This document shows positions 35,638-45,041 of a stretch of DNA of 64,000 nt, one piece after another. A program made the position numbers and the translations under genes. The DNA is from Alkalinema pantanalense (GTDB lineage Bacteria > Cyanobacteriota > Cyanobacteriia > Leptolyngbyales > Leptolyngbyaceae): contig NZ_JBLZFX010000015.1 of NCBI RefSeq assembly GCF_050753345.1, positions 26,457-90,456 on the forward strand, read 5' to 3'. Under the pieces are notes generated by a model, which was not told the origin of the DNA, searched no databases, and saw nothing but the letters and a program-made list of their open reading frames with translations. How positions within the stretch are numbered: the first letter of the stretch is position 1; each line of letters starts with the position of its first letter.

Positions 35638-36573
35638 TCAGTCAGCCGACGGAGCCGTTGAGGTGGGCGGATGGTGCTGGTGCCAATGGTGTGCAATATC
35701 CATCCGCCGACATAACCAAACCCGATCGTGGCTCTGCACATAGTCCAAAAATCGCGCCAAGGCCGCCGATCGACCCGGTCGCCCTACTAAGCGGCAATGT
35801 AACCCCACACTCATCATTTTCGGGGCAGTTTCTCCCTCGGCATACAACACATCAAAGGCATCCCGCAGATAGGCAAAAAACTGGTCGCCGGAATTGAATC
35901 CCTGACTGGTCGCGAAACGCATATCGTTATTATCCAGGGTGTAGGGAATCACCAAATGGGGCGTACCGTAGTCATAGACCCAATAGGGTAAATCATCGGC
36001 GTAGCTATCGGCATCGTAGAGAAAGCCCCCGGCCTCCACCACCAGTTTGCGCGTGTGGGGACTGTTGCGGCCCGTGTACCATCCCACCGGACGACTCCCA
36101 GTGACACGGGTATGAATGTCGATCGCCGCTTGCAAATGCTCCCGTTCCGCCGCTTCATCAAAATCCTTATAGTCAATCCAGCGATACCCATGGCTAGCAA
36201 TTTCCCAATCCGCTTGCAGCATCGCCGCCACGGCCTCTGGATGGCGTTCTAAGGCCATGGCAATGCCATAAACCGTTACCGGAATCTGTCGCTGGGTAAA
36301 GAGACGGTGCAGCCGCCAAAATCCCGCTCGACTACCATATTCATAGCAGGATTCCATATTCATGTGCCGCAGACCCACAAACGGTTGCGCCCCCGGAATT
36401 TCCGAGAGAAACGCTTCCGACGCCCGATCGCCATGCAAAATACAGTTTTCGCCACCTTCTTCATAGTTGATCACAAATTGCACCGCGATCCGGGCTTGGT
36501 TCGGCCAATGGGGATGGGGCGGCGTGGCACCATAGCCAATCAGATCACGGGGATAAACCGAAGAATTTACCAT
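35638..36573 (-). CDS. puuE: Allantoinase, PuuE (polysaccharide deacetylase-like) type
   Basis: The 311-residue protein hydrolyses allantoin to allantoate. It has the PuuE order: YGATPPHPHWPNQARIAVQFVINYEEGGE, LRHMNMESCYEYGSRAGFWR, ASHGYRWIDY, GWYTGRNS, YDADSYADDLPYW and a late SVGLHCRLVGRPGR. ATG 36573 follows an AGGA element. It closes the uric-acid to allantoate route with hpxO, uraD and uraH. No allantoicase is present in the window. Confidence 0.94.
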   Translation of the reverse strand: MVNSSVYPRDLIGYGATPPHPHWPNQARIAVQFVINYEEGGENCILHGDRASEAFLSEIPGAQPFVGLRHMNMESCYEYGSRAGFWRLHRLFTQRQIPVTVYGIAMALERHPEAVAAMLQADWEIASHGYRWIDYKDFDEAAEREHLQAAIDIHTRVTGSRPVGWYTGRNSPHTRKLVVEAGGFLYDADSYADDLPYWVYDYGTPHLVIPYTLDNNDMRFATSQGFNSGDQFFAYLRDAFDVLYAEGETAPKMMSVGLHCRLVGRPGRSAALARFLDYVQSHDRVWLCRRMDIAHHWHQHHPPTSTAPSAD

Positions 36574-36860
36574 GGATATTCCTAATCAGTGCAAGAAATA
36601 GTTCAAGTGTAGGCGGTCACTAGATTTTCGTTCAGTTATCCAACTATCTGTTTTGCACAGTTTTTCAGGAGTTTACACACTTCATAGTAGACCGCTTCAC
36701 TCATCCTATAGGCTGACTCCATCCGCTCACTTCTGATAGAGCCTGTCGAGAAGACTACCTCGTATTCTGATAGCAAGGGTTAAGCAGTCAAGGGCAAGCA
36801 CCCACTGCGTCAACCCATCGCCTATTTCTATTCAATTTCTATTTCCTATAGGAGAACACA

Positions 36861-37058
36861 ATGGATACTTACGTTTGTAAGGTTTGTGGATATGTTTATG
36901 ATCCGGCTAATGGAGACCCCGAAGCCCATGTAGAACCCGGCCTACCGTTTGCAGTTCTTCCCGAAGACTGGACCTGTCCTCAATGTCATGCAGATAAGTC
37001 AGAATTTGATCCTAGCAATGGGCCAATGCCTGGAATGGTCGCTCCGATCGGAGAATAA
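36861..37058 (+). CDS. Rubredoxin
   Basis: The 65-residue iron protein has ligands Cys6, Cys9 (CKVC) and Cys39, Cys42 (CPQC), with GYVYDPANGDP and LPEDWTCP. It carries single electrons in the cytoplasm. It has no C-terminal membrane anchor, unlike RubA of photosystem biogenesis. A GGAGA element precedes ATG 36861, and a terminator follows at 37121. Confidence 0.95.
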   Translation: MDTYVCKVCGYVYDPANGDPEAHVEPGLPFAVLPEDWTCPQCHADKSEFDPSNGPMPGMVAPIGE

Positions 37059-37120
37059 TGTCAGAGAAAATAAGTTAGAAGCGTCACATCTGATTTTTGT
37101 CATTCTGTCAATCGTAGTCG

Positions 37121-37149
37121 AGAGCTAGTTTACACACTAGCTCTTTTTT
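37121..37149 (+). terminator. Terminator after rubredoxin
   Basis: Perfect 9-bp stem agagctagt/actagctct (37121-37129 and 37136-37144), 6-nt loop, then a T run. It is an excellent rho-independent terminator. Confidence 0.88.
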
Positions 37150-37299
37150 ATATCGTTTTTCCTAGGACCCATTTAAGTCAACAACCTTTCTTTTAACTGA
37201 TTTTTGAATTCAAGAAGACCCTTCCATTTAGAGATTTCATTCCTATAAATTTACACGATTATAAAAGAGTAAATTATTCGAACATTTCAGGTAAATCCC

Positions 37300-37446
37300 A
37301 TGGCAACACCCACGTCCCAAGCATCTGAACTAAATCCTCCTTACAACATTACGCCTTCTTTTAAATCTATAATGACAGGTATTCTAACTCTGTTACCTCT
37401 AACCATTCTGTTAGTCGGTTTCTATAGCGGAGCCATCAATATCTAA
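37300..37446 (+). CDS. 48-residue single-pass membrane peptide
   Basis: This short gene begins MATPTSQASELNPPYN and continues into one hydrophobic helix (about residues 24-46: IMTGILTLLPLTILLVGFYS) ending AINI. It lies between the terminator of rubredoxin and its own strong terminator at 37497, which supports an independent transcription unit. No family is recognised. Layout resembles small photosynthetic or cytochrome-complex subunits, but there is no sequence match I can claim. No classical ribosome-binding site is visible. Confidence 0.55.
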   Translation: MATPTSQASELNPPYNITPSFKSIMTGILTLLPLTILLVGFYSGAINI

Positions 37447-37496
37447 TTTTAATTTCGTGTCAATTTTGATCCGATAACCTCTTACATCTGGTATTA

Positions 37497-37528
37497 AGCA
37501 TCTTGATTTAGCATCAAGATGCTTTTTT
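37497..37528 (+). terminator. Strong terminator after the small membrane peptide
   Basis: Perfect 10-bp stem agcatcttga/tcaagatgct (37497-37506 and 37514-37523) with a 7-nt loop and six Ts. It lies 50 bp after the peptide stop. Confidence 0.9.
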
Positions 37529-37575
37529 CTGTGTCATCCGATCGAGTCCATCAGACTCACTGTCCCCAGTGCTTT

Positions 37576-37764
37576 CTAATCAGCTTCTAGCATGATTTCC
37601 CTAGCCGCAACCCGCACGACGGTGGGTTCTCCCCGTTTGCGAACGGTTTGACTCCAGTCGTGGGCGCTGATGAAGTTGAGAACGTGCAAAATGCCGATCG
37701 CGGCATCGACGGCATCATTGTCACCGCTGAGTTGGAGCTTGATTTTCTTGGTATAGCGAGTCAT
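37576..37764 (-). CDS. Conserved small hypothetical protein
   Basis: The 62-residue protein starts MTRYTKKIKLQLSGDNDAVD and continues as an alternating strand/helix design. GAGGG lies 7 nt before the ATG. No function is known. A hairpin with a T run sits 42 bp upstream in the same orientation, so expression may depend on readthrough or a very short promoter. Confidence 0.65.
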   Translation of the reverse strand: MTRYTKKIKLQLSGDNDAVDAAIGILHVLNFISAHDWSQTVRKRGEPTVVRVAAREIMLEAD

Positions 37765-38165
37765 TGGTTTCCCTCAAAAGTAAACGAAGTGGACGAGGAA
37801 AACCCAAAAAGCTAGCCGCCCCGATTTCTGACATGGCGAAACAGGGCGGCTTGGGGTGCTAAAATGCAATCCAGGTCACCATGCTGGCTCGAACAGCTTG
37901 GGGGCTTAGCGATCGTTCTGAGGCCGGAATCTCATTGCGATCGCGCTAGTTTTTCGGGCTGATCAGCAGCAGAGTTCGAATCTCCGATTGCTGCTTAACT
38001 ATAGCAATGTAGCGGCGATCGCTGTCCCCGTCAACCGTACAAGGGTGTTAAATTTTGTAGCGCGATCGTGATTAATTTCAACGTGTAAAGAACGATCGAT
38101 CCTTTCCCTAGAAATCCTCTCGTAGCTTCAACGATCGCTGACCCCATAGTTCAGATCGCCCAAAA
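37765..38165. other. Gene-free region with hairpins between the orthocaspase and the small hypothetical
   Basis: The region has no coding frame. It contains a minus-strand terminator-like hairpin (37806-37851) and another dyad at 37965-37995 (agcagca/tgctgct) whose loop, gagttcgaatctc, resembles a tRNA T arm; no full cloverleaf can be drawn. Four CGATCG palindromes lie near its ends. Confidence 0.5.
37806..37851 (-). terminator. Minus-strand terminator hairpin
   Basis: Perfect 8-bp GC-rich stem agccgccc (37814-37821) / gggcggct (37844-37851), 22-nt loop, followed on the minus strand by agcttttt. It is positioned after the orthocaspase gene and just before the 62-residue gene. Confidence 0.6.
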
Positions 38166-40427
38166 TCATCCATTGACCCGCACGATCGTCGAGAGAACCG
38201 TCAACTGATTCATATCGACAGTTTTGTGCTCAGGTAGCGCTGGCCGTGCTCCCGCTCGACTCATTGCGTCAATTTCTGTCAGCATCTCCGTTGCAAATTC
38301 GATCGATTGATCTCCCTCTAACCGCATTACTGTTCCTTGCTGCTCCTTTCCCCGTACCTCTGCGATGTGTTTCACAGCCCCGAGGAGTTTGTCTAAAGGC
38401 CGACGACTCGCAACCATTAACAACTCAAACGTACTGGCTTTCGAACTTAGCTGGAATGGATATTGCAACACCTTTTCGCCCATCGGTGCAACCAAAGCTT
38501 CATCAATGGGAGCCTCGATCGCGTAGGGATAAGCCACTGCTAACGTACCATCCCGAGAAATAATCAACACCGCCATATACAACGGTACCGATTCTTGATT
38601 TTTTAAGCGAAGTTGTACAATTGTATTCGCTGCGAAGGTCGGGGCAATGATTCTTGTAGTAGGATTCATCGCGATCGCCCGTTGACTCATCACCGTTTGC
38701 GGACTGCCGAGCGAACGCACAGTCTTCTTCTTCTTATCCACAATTTCCACCGGCACTAAATCAACCCCCACTGCCATTGTCGAGGCATCCCCCATCATCG
38801 TTTTGAGTAATTGCTTGGCTTGCAACGTTTTTAGGCGACGCCGCAAGCGATCGAGCATCGTTTCCACTGTATCGTTGGCGTCTCCCAATAGACCAGGTAA
38901 CGGTTCCAAGGATGGCGTGAGTAGATAAAATTGCCCCTGCTGAGAACGTTTGGCTCTGCTACGCGGGGATCGTGCACCCTCGAAGTTTTCCCCTCGCCCG
39001 ATGATGTAATGGATTTCTTGCTTTTCTGCGATCGGCACGATTGCAACTTTTGCCATATCAGATAAGCCCTGTTGGACGATCGGTAAGACATCGCCCAGGG
39101 AAGCATCAAGACCAATGTTGAGTGTCAAGTGATCGGGAATGCCGCGCACTTTTTCCCGCAGAAGCAGCCCCACCTGTAATTGTACAGGAGATTGAATTTT
39201 GGAATTGGGGATGAGCTTTCCATACCCGACTAAGCCCGATCGATGGGTTTGTTGAATTTCACCTAGGATATTACCGCGTCGATCTAGGATGTTGAAAACC
39301 GCTGTCTCGTAAGCCTGGAGACAATCAGGGGCTGCTCCTCCCAGCCAGAATTGTACTTGATCGCCGTGGGGTGGCTGATGAATCACCCCCTGCGCAGCGG
39401 GCAGAGGAATAGGTGTGAAGAAAATTGGTTTCTGAGCATTGCCACTATTGGGAGCGACTTTGTAAACGGGGAACTGGTCAGGACTCTGGGAATTGAGAAT
39501 GCTACTGAGAACCAGTTGAGTAAACACAGAATCTAGCGATCGTGTCCCCGTAGATTGCCAAAGATAACGGGTGAATAAATAGGTAAATGCCCCCGCTGTG
39601 AAATCATTTCGAGACAGTTCTAAAGCCGTTAAATCTACAACATTAGCCAATCTATCAAAGCTAGCAGCACCCATCGCAACACCCTTCGCGATACCTTGCT
39701 GGCGTCGTTGCTGAAGTTGTTGTGTTGTCCAACCTTGAGCGGTTTGCAATTGCGCTTGTAGCTTTAATTCATCGTCAATCACGTCGGGAAATTCATCACC
39801 ACTATTCATGCGGGAATCTAGCGATCGTACCCTGGCAGTCCCCCGCAGTCCCCCTTCCGAATGGCAACTATCCAAAATCATGACCACATTATCCGTTGTC
39901 AGTTGGCTGGTCAGCAAAAACAGCGTTTTCCCCATGATTTGCCGAACTTGCTGCGGCTGGTCGGTTTGCCAATCGACAGGAACGATCGTGCCATTCAGCC
40001 CGATTCCCTCCCGCACAAAATCCGGAATGGCTTGACGATCGCGGACAAGGGAACCATGCCCAGAAAAATGGAAAACGACTAGATCACCCGGTTGGGCCTG
40101 ATGAATTAAATGCTGTTGAAATGTGGTGATGATGTTCTTGTAGGTCGCGTCGCGATCGCGCAGTTCCACAATGTCCTTAGGCTGGAAGTCATAGCGGTGG
40201 ATGAGCAGTTCCCGCTGGAGGTCAACGTCGGTGTTGCAGCCGCTGAGGGGAGCAGTGTTGTAGTCGTCGATGCCGATGAGTAGGGCATATTTACGACCGC
40301 TGGGTTGGGCAAGGAGGGAGTTTGCTTGGGTGAAGTGATCGAACTGGCTGAGGGCGATCGTGCTGAGGGCTGAGCTCGTGAATTGCAGGAAATGCCGACG
40401 AGTTAGGCGCGATGGTTTTAAATACAT
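38166..40427 (-). CDS. Orthocaspase (peptidase C14) with DUF4384-like C-terminal region and Tat-type signal
   Basis: The 753-residue protein opens with a twin-arginine-like signal (LTRRHFLQF) and hydrophobic segment. The caspase p20 domain at about 45-330 has the catalytic dyad His124 (FHFSGHG) and Cys188 (LDSCHSEGG). A long C-terminal part includes a DUF4384-like region (about 600-690: TIVQLRLKNQESVPLYMAVLIISRDG). It probably acts outside the cytoplasm if the signal works. Substrates are unknown; bacterial orthocaspases usually prefer basic P1 residues. It is divergent from the Uma2 gene. Confidence 0.9.
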   Translation of the reverse strand: MYLKPSRLTRRHFLQFTSSALSTIALSQFDHFTQANSLLAQPSGRKYALLIGIDDYNTAPLSGCNTDVDLQRELLIHRYDFQPKDIVELRDRDATYKNIITTFQQHLIHQAQPGDLVVFHFSGHGSLVRDRQAIPDFVREGIGLNGTIVPVDWQTDQPQQVRQIMGKTLFLLTSQLTTDNVVMILDSCHSEGGLRGTARVRSLDSRMNSGDEFPDVIDDELKLQAQLQTAQGWTTQQLQQRRQQGIAKGVAMGAASFDRLANVVDLTALELSRNDFTAGAFTYLFTRYLWQSTGTRSLDSVFTQLVLSSILNSQSPDQFPVYKVAPNSGNAQKPIFFTPIPLPAAQGVIHQPPHGDQVQFWLGGAAPDCLQAYETAVFNILDRRGNILGEIQQTHRSGLVGYGKLIPNSKIQSPVQLQVGLLLREKVRGIPDHLTLNIGLDASLGDVLPIVQQGLSDMAKVAIVPIAEKQEIHYIIGRGENFEGARSPRSRAKRSQQGQFYLLTPSLEPLPGLLGDANDTVETMLDRLRRRLKTLQAKQLLKTMMGDASTMAVGVDLVPVEIVDKKKKTVRSLGSPQTVMSQRAIAMNPTTRIIAPTFAANTIVQLRLKNQESVPLYMAVLIISRDGTLAVAYPYAIEAPIDEALVAPMGEKVLQYPFQLSSKASTFELLMVASRRPLDKLLGAVKHIAEVRGKEQQGTVMRLEGDQSIEFATEMLTEIDAMSRAGARPALPEHKTVDMNQLTVLSTIVRVNG

Positions 40428-40656
40428 CAGAAATTGTTCAAATCCAGTTGAAAATCGCAGGGAGTTGCAAGGGGGCTGTTACTGAACCAATGCCGGGGAG
40501 GCACTTCCTCCTACACCAATATCACACATTCCCAAAATTTTTGACAGATCTTCAGCAGCATTTTTGGATCTATTTCGTAAAATTTTCTACAATATCTGTG
40601 TAGTGATGAATTAAGGTGTTGCATAATTATAGCCTTAGGTAATGGAGGATCGAGAA

Positions 40657-41283
40657 ATGGTTGTCGCAAAAGAACAGTTTCCCAAATTAACGCCGGATGA
40701 ATATTTTGCGTGGGAAGAACAGCAGACCTGTCGCCACGAATACCTGGGGGGTGAAGTGTATGCCATGAGCGGTGGCACGATCAATCATGGTGAGATCGCA
40801 TTGAATTTTGGGACGTTGCTGAAGAATCATATGAGAGGAAGCGGCTGCAAGGTGCTGAACTCTGATTGCAGAGTGAATATTCTAGGGACGACTGACTATG
40901 TTTATCCCGATCTCAGTGTGACCTGTGATGAGCGAGATAGAACAACGCGGCAATTTATAACCTATCCCACCCTCGTGGTGGAGGTGTTATCGCCGGGGAC
41001 AGAAGCCTACGATCGGGGGAATAAGTTTAAGATGTATCGACGCAATCCAAGTTTGAAAGAGTATGTGTTGGTGGATTCAGACGCGATCGCCATTGAACTT
41101 TTTCGCCGCTGCTGTGCTGATGATAATCTTAATAAAGGGGTTGATAGTAATGCTGATTATTGGCAAATTCTGAACTATCAATCAGGTGATTTAGTAGAAC
41201 TACAATCGGTAAATTTAACGTTCTCGATCGATCAAATTTACGAAGATATTATTTTCGATTCAGAATCCCCCGAAGTGGTCTAA
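40657..41283 (+). CDS. Uma2 family PD-(D/E)xK endonuclease-like protein
   Basis: The 208-residue protein has the Uma2 layout: LTPDEYFAWEEQ, EYLGGEVYAMSGGTINHGEI, then DYVYPDLSVTCD and LVVEVLSPGTEAYDRGNKFKMYRR, where the Asp, Glu and Lys of the nuclease core lie. The family is heavily expanded in cyanobacteria and of unknown role. ATG 40657 is preceded by GGAGG at 8 nt; the ATG at 40642 is not. It converges on the TPR-CHAT gene. Confidence 0.92.
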   Translation: MVVAKEQFPKLTPDEYFAWEEQQTCRHEYLGGEVYAMSGGTINHGEIALNFGTLLKNHMRGSGCKVLNSDCRVNILGTTDYVYPDLSVTCDERDRTTRQFITYPTLVVEVLSPGTEAYDRGNKFKMYRRNPSLKEYVLVDSDAIAIELFRRCCADDNLNKGVDSNADYWQILNYQSGDLVELQSVNLTFSIDQIYEDIIFDSESPEVV

Positions 41284-41417
41284 GACTAAATTAATTTAAT
41301 GAGGACGTTAATGATTCTCAGTAACTTTCCTATACAAGTAATTTTCGAAACTTTCACTGTTTATCCAAAATGATTGTCACCTCCGTATCCCATTTACAAA
41401 TTATTTTACAAAACATT

Positions 41418-44400
41418 TTACAAGCCGTTGCCAATCAGAATAAACGGTGCCCAGTAGTAGGGGTGGGTGTAGCGAGTGGGTTGGGAGGAGAGCGATCGGA
41501 CGGATTCAGGCACGATCGGCTCAAAGTCTCCCCGAGGAAGATTGGCGGCGATAATAGGGTTGAGTTTGCCTGCGATGAAATCCTGCTGTACCGCTTGCAT
41601 GGCTGCGACTTTACTTTTACCGTTGGCTAAATGGGCGTAGAATTGCTGCATCAGAAGGGCAGTGCTGCTGTCAGAGACTTTCCAAAGGGATGCTAGAACT
41701 GCTTTGGCTTTGCTGTCATCACCAATGAAGTAGGAACTTAATCCGGCGATTTCTGCACCGCCGCCTTTTCCGGTTTCGCAGGCGGAGAGGACGACGAGGT
41801 GAATGTCTTCTAAGTGGCGGAGGGTGGCGATGTCGGGAATGGCGTAGGGGGTACCGTTGCCGAGGAGGAAGTAGGAGGATTTGGGATTGCTGGGTTTGAA
41901 TTCGGCGTGGGTGGCAATGTGGAGAATTTTGTAGCCGCTGAGGTTATCTTCTAGGGCGTTACGATCGAAGGTTTGATTTAAAAAGATTTGGCCAGGAAAC
42001 AGACCTGTTTGATCTTGGGGATTGGTTTTGATAATGTTGTGCAGTTCTTTGGGGACGTTGGGCAGGGCGGAGAAGGGTTTGTAGGCGTCTGAGAGGCCGA
42101 AGCCAAGGGTGGGAGTGTTGAGAGGGGCTTTGGGCAGGGTGTCGCGGGTGTCGGTTTTGCTGGCGGCGAGGATGTTGGAGGTGGCAAAGCGTTGGATGAG
42201 GTATTGTTGGCCGTCGTAGAGTGCGCCGATCGGGATGTAGTTGGTGACGCGATCGGGAACCAGGATAAGGTGCTGGATGTTATTGGCCGTGAGTTCGGGT
42301 TCCAGGGGTTTAATCAAGCAGTCGTAGAGTTCTTTGCCAACGGTTTTCAGTTGGGTTTCATCCCCTTTTTGGCTGAGGAGGATGCTAAATTCGCTCACTT
42401 TTTGGCTGAGGGCCGCTTCGCCGAGGTTGCAGATGGCGTTTTTGCTGAAGACCCCGCCTTTGCTAGACCAGAGGATGCGGGTTTTGTCGGGGAGGACGAG
42501 GGGATAGATCAGGATGGAGTTGGGGTGGGCTTGGACGATGCGTTGGGCACTTTTTTGGAAATCATCGGTGGCAGTCTTGAGGCTGTTTTGTTGGTCTTCT
42601 TGGAGTTGTTGTTTAAGGGTGTCAACAAAGGCTAGGAATTCTTTGGAGAGGGATTGATACTGAGTTTTCAGATCATTGTATTGGGAACAGCGTTGTTGGG
42701 GCCGATCGCATTCGTAGAATTGATTGCCAAAGGCGATTAACGTTGTGTGTTTATTTTTGATTTCGGTTTCGTGGGTAGTGAGTTCAATGTCCCGAATGAC
42801 TTGGGGGCTGCGGGTGCCTCGGGTAAATTCGTTAATTTCTTGAATTTTTAAGCGTTCTAATACTTGTTGAGCCTCGCCCACACGACCTTGGGTAATCAAT
42901 AAATCAGCCAGCGCGCGATAGGTGTCGGCAACGGATTGGGTGTAGGATTCTTGCACGTCCTGGGGTAGTTTTTGAATGCCTGCCCGAATGGCTTCCTGAA
43001 CATTGACCGATTGCTTGTAGAAGACGATCGCGAGTTCCGGTTGATTTTGCTGATTGAGTAGATAGCCGATATTGCTGAAGGCGATCGCTTCACCGGGACG
43101 ATCGCCGGTTTGTTGGTGAATGGCCAATGCTTGCTGAAAGAATTCTAAGGCTTGGGCAGGCTGGGCTACACGGGCTACTGTAACCCCCATGTAGTTGAGC
43201 ACATTTCCCTGTTCGGCTTTATTACCAATCGATCGATAAATCTGGAGCGCTTGTTGATAGAATTCTAGCGCTTGAGCGTATTGTCCTTTCGCATAATAGA
43301 GCCGCCCCAAGTCAGTCAGTTCACTTGCTTCATCTTTGCGTTCACCTATTTTTCGGGCCTTGGCAAGGTCATTTTGACTTTGCTCTATTCTTTCAGTAAC
43401 CCTATTAACCTGCTGATTGCCAATTGCTGGAGCTGCTAACTTGCCTGCGTTAGCTACAAGAGTCTGATAGAACTCTAATCGCTCAACTTCGATCGAAACA
43501 TCTTTCTTATTAATCAGCCTGGATATTTCTTGAAAAATTTCTGATGAAGGTGCATTTTGGCCTAGTTTTCGGTAGGCTAAGGCAAGATAACCGCGAGCCA
43601 TAAAAATTGCTACTTTGTCCTCTGCCTCTTGCGCCAGGGTTAGCGCTTCTTGATATTGGGGAATGGCTTCGGCATAGCGACCTAGGGCACTATACACCTG
43701 CCCCATTTGCATCAGTAGTACGGCTCTCCGTGATTTGTAATTAAGTTCTTTATACAGAACTAAGGCTTGTTGATAGGTCTCAAGAGCTTTAGTATATTCG
43801 GTCTGCTCCTGGTAAATATCACCAATCTTTTTGAGAACGTTGGCTACAATACCTTTTTTCTTTTCAACTTGAGCGAGCTTAAGTGCTTTCTGATAGGTTT
43901 CTAAAGCTTTGGGATACTGCGCTAATGTTTCATAAACATCACCGATTTGAACGAGTGCTGTTGCTTCAGCCACAGATGCATCACCTGTATCAGGCGCGAT
44001 CGTGAGTGCCCGTTGATAGAAGGCGATCGCTTGGTCGTACTGTTCTAGTTCTTTGTAAACGATTCCCAAATTTATAAATGCTAAATATTGCCCCGAGGGA
44101 TCATCATTGGCTTCAAAGACTGTTAATGCTTGCTGATGGAGTGCTTTGGCTTGGTCGTAGCGATTTAACTCAAGTTGTAGCTTTCCCATTTCCATTAATG
44201 TCATACCAACCTTCTTCGGTTGTTTCTGATCTTGATAGATCGCGACTAATTGCTGGTAGATTTCGATAACTTTATCGCGGTGCTTTAATTTTTGTAGCAA
44301 ATCTACCATCTTTGTGAGGACTTCAATCTGCTCTGTTGGATTGGGGTGTTGTTTGACAAGAGCGATCGCTTGTTGGTAGGCTTCAGCAGATTTTTTGGGT

Positions 44401-44963
44401 TGTTTTAGCCGTTCGTAAAATTCCATTAACCCAAACAAAGCCATCGTGTGTGATTTGAGGTCAGTTGTAGCTTGGCCATTCACCACAAGTTGTTGCAATA
44501 CTTCGATCACCTGAGTGAGTTTTTCTTGTTTGCTATAAAGCTTCACTAATTCCCATAAGACTTGCTTTTCCGGCTTTAAATAGTTGTTATCACGACTGAT
44601 TTGGGCCGCTTGCTGCAAGACCTCGATCGCTTTATCGTTTTGGGATAGCTCTTGGTAAGCCTTCCCCAAGTTCTGCAATGCCTTGATTTCGCCTCGGCGG
44701 TCTTTGATTTGGCGATAGATGGCCAATGCCTGTTCAAACGACTGCCGTGCTGCATCAAACTGTTTGCTCTTAAATTGTTGAAGCCCCTGCCGTATCAGTT
44801 GATTGGCCTCTGTTTTCTGGCTTTGCGGCGGTTGCTGCACCTCCGTTGCCTGGGCAACTTGGCGAATGGGTTCGATCGCGGCTGGAACGATCGGAACTCC
44901 AACCGCCAAAACTAGAGAAATCCAAAGATGCGATCGTCGGGGCAACATCTGACCAATCTCCAT
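41418..44963 (-). CDS. TPR-CHAT protein (caspase-fold protease candidate)
   Basis: The 1181-residue protein has an N-terminal hydrophobic segment (about residues 12-32), around fifteen tetratricopeptide repeats of 34-40 residues (to about residue 650), a linker, and a C-terminal CHAT domain with the caspase-like dyad His1019 (HIATHAEF) and Cys1062 (VVLSACETG). CHAT domains are proteases regulated by fused repeats. The ATG at 44963 is chosen; the TTG at 44972 is an alternative. It lies 78 bp after the binding-protein gene on the same strand and is likely the last gene of a PspA-like operon. Confidence 0.92.
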   Translation of the reverse strand: MEIGQMLPRRSHLWISLVLAVGVPIVPAAIEPIRQVAQATEVQQPPQSQKTEANQLIRQGLQQFKSKQFDAARQSFEQALAIYRQIKDRRGEIKALQNLGKAYQELSQNDKAIEVLQQAAQISRDNNYLKPEKQVLWELVKLYSKQEKLTQVIEVLQQLVVNGQATTDLKSHTMALFGLMEFYERLKQPKKSAEAYQQAIALVKQHPNPTEQIEVLTKMVDLLQKLKHRDKVIEIYQQLVAIYQDQKQPKKVGMTLMEMGKLQLELNRYDQAKALHQQALTVFEANDDPSGQYLAFINLGIVYKELEQYDQAIAFYQRALTIAPDTGDASVAEATALVQIGDVYETLAQYPKALETYQKALKLAQVEKKKGIVANVLKKIGDIYQEQTEYTKALETYQQALVLYKELNYKSRRAVLLMQMGQVYSALGRYAEAIPQYQEALTLAQEAEDKVAIFMARGYLALAYRKLGQNAPSSEIFQEISRLINKKDVSIEVERLEFYQTLVANAGKLAAPAIGNQQVNRVTERIEQSQNDLAKARKIGERKDEASELTDLGRLYYAKGQYAQALEFYQQALQIYRSIGNKAEQGNVLNYMGVTVARVAQPAQALEFFQQALAIHQQTGDRPGEAIAFSNIGYLLNQQNQPELAIVFYKQSVNVQEAIRAGIQKLPQDVQESYTQSVADTYRALADLLITQGRVGEAQQVLERLKIQEINEFTRGTRSPQVIRDIELTTHETEIKNKHTTLIAFGNQFYECDRPQQRCSQYNDLKTQYQSLSKEFLAFVDTLKQQLQEDQQNSLKTATDDFQKSAQRIVQAHPNSILIYPLVLPDKTRILWSSKGGVFSKNAICNLGEAALSQKVSEFSILLSQKGDETQLKTVGKELYDCLIKPLEPELTANNIQHLILVPDRVTNYIPIGALYDGQQYLIQRFATSNILAASKTDTRDTLPKAPLNTPTLGFGLSDAYKPFSALPNVPKELHNIIKTNPQDQTGLFPGQIFLNQTFDRNALEDNLSGYKILHIATHAEFKPSNPKSSYFLLGNGTPYAIPDIATLRHLEDIHLVVLSACETGKGGGAEIAGLSSYFIGDDSKAKAVLASLWKVSDSSTALLMQQFYAHLANGKSKVAAMQAVQQDFIAGKLNPIIAANLPRGDFEPIVPESVRSLSSQPTRYTHPYYWAPFILIGNGL

Positions 44964-45041
44964 AGCACTCAACTAACATTACCCTATCATTCTCAGCCTT
45001 GGGAGCCTATGAAGCTTGCCAACGCATGGGCTCTGACTCCC

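Noticed and set aside
37961..37996. tRNA-like sequence with a TTCGAAT loop
   Set aside because: Only a T-arm-like loop is present; no D arm, anticodon arm or matching acceptor strand could be placed on either strand.
41418..44963. Large plus-strand frames inside the TPR-CHAT genes and the megasynthase
   Set aside because: They are antisense shadows of repeat- or GC-rich coding regions and have no recognisable domains.
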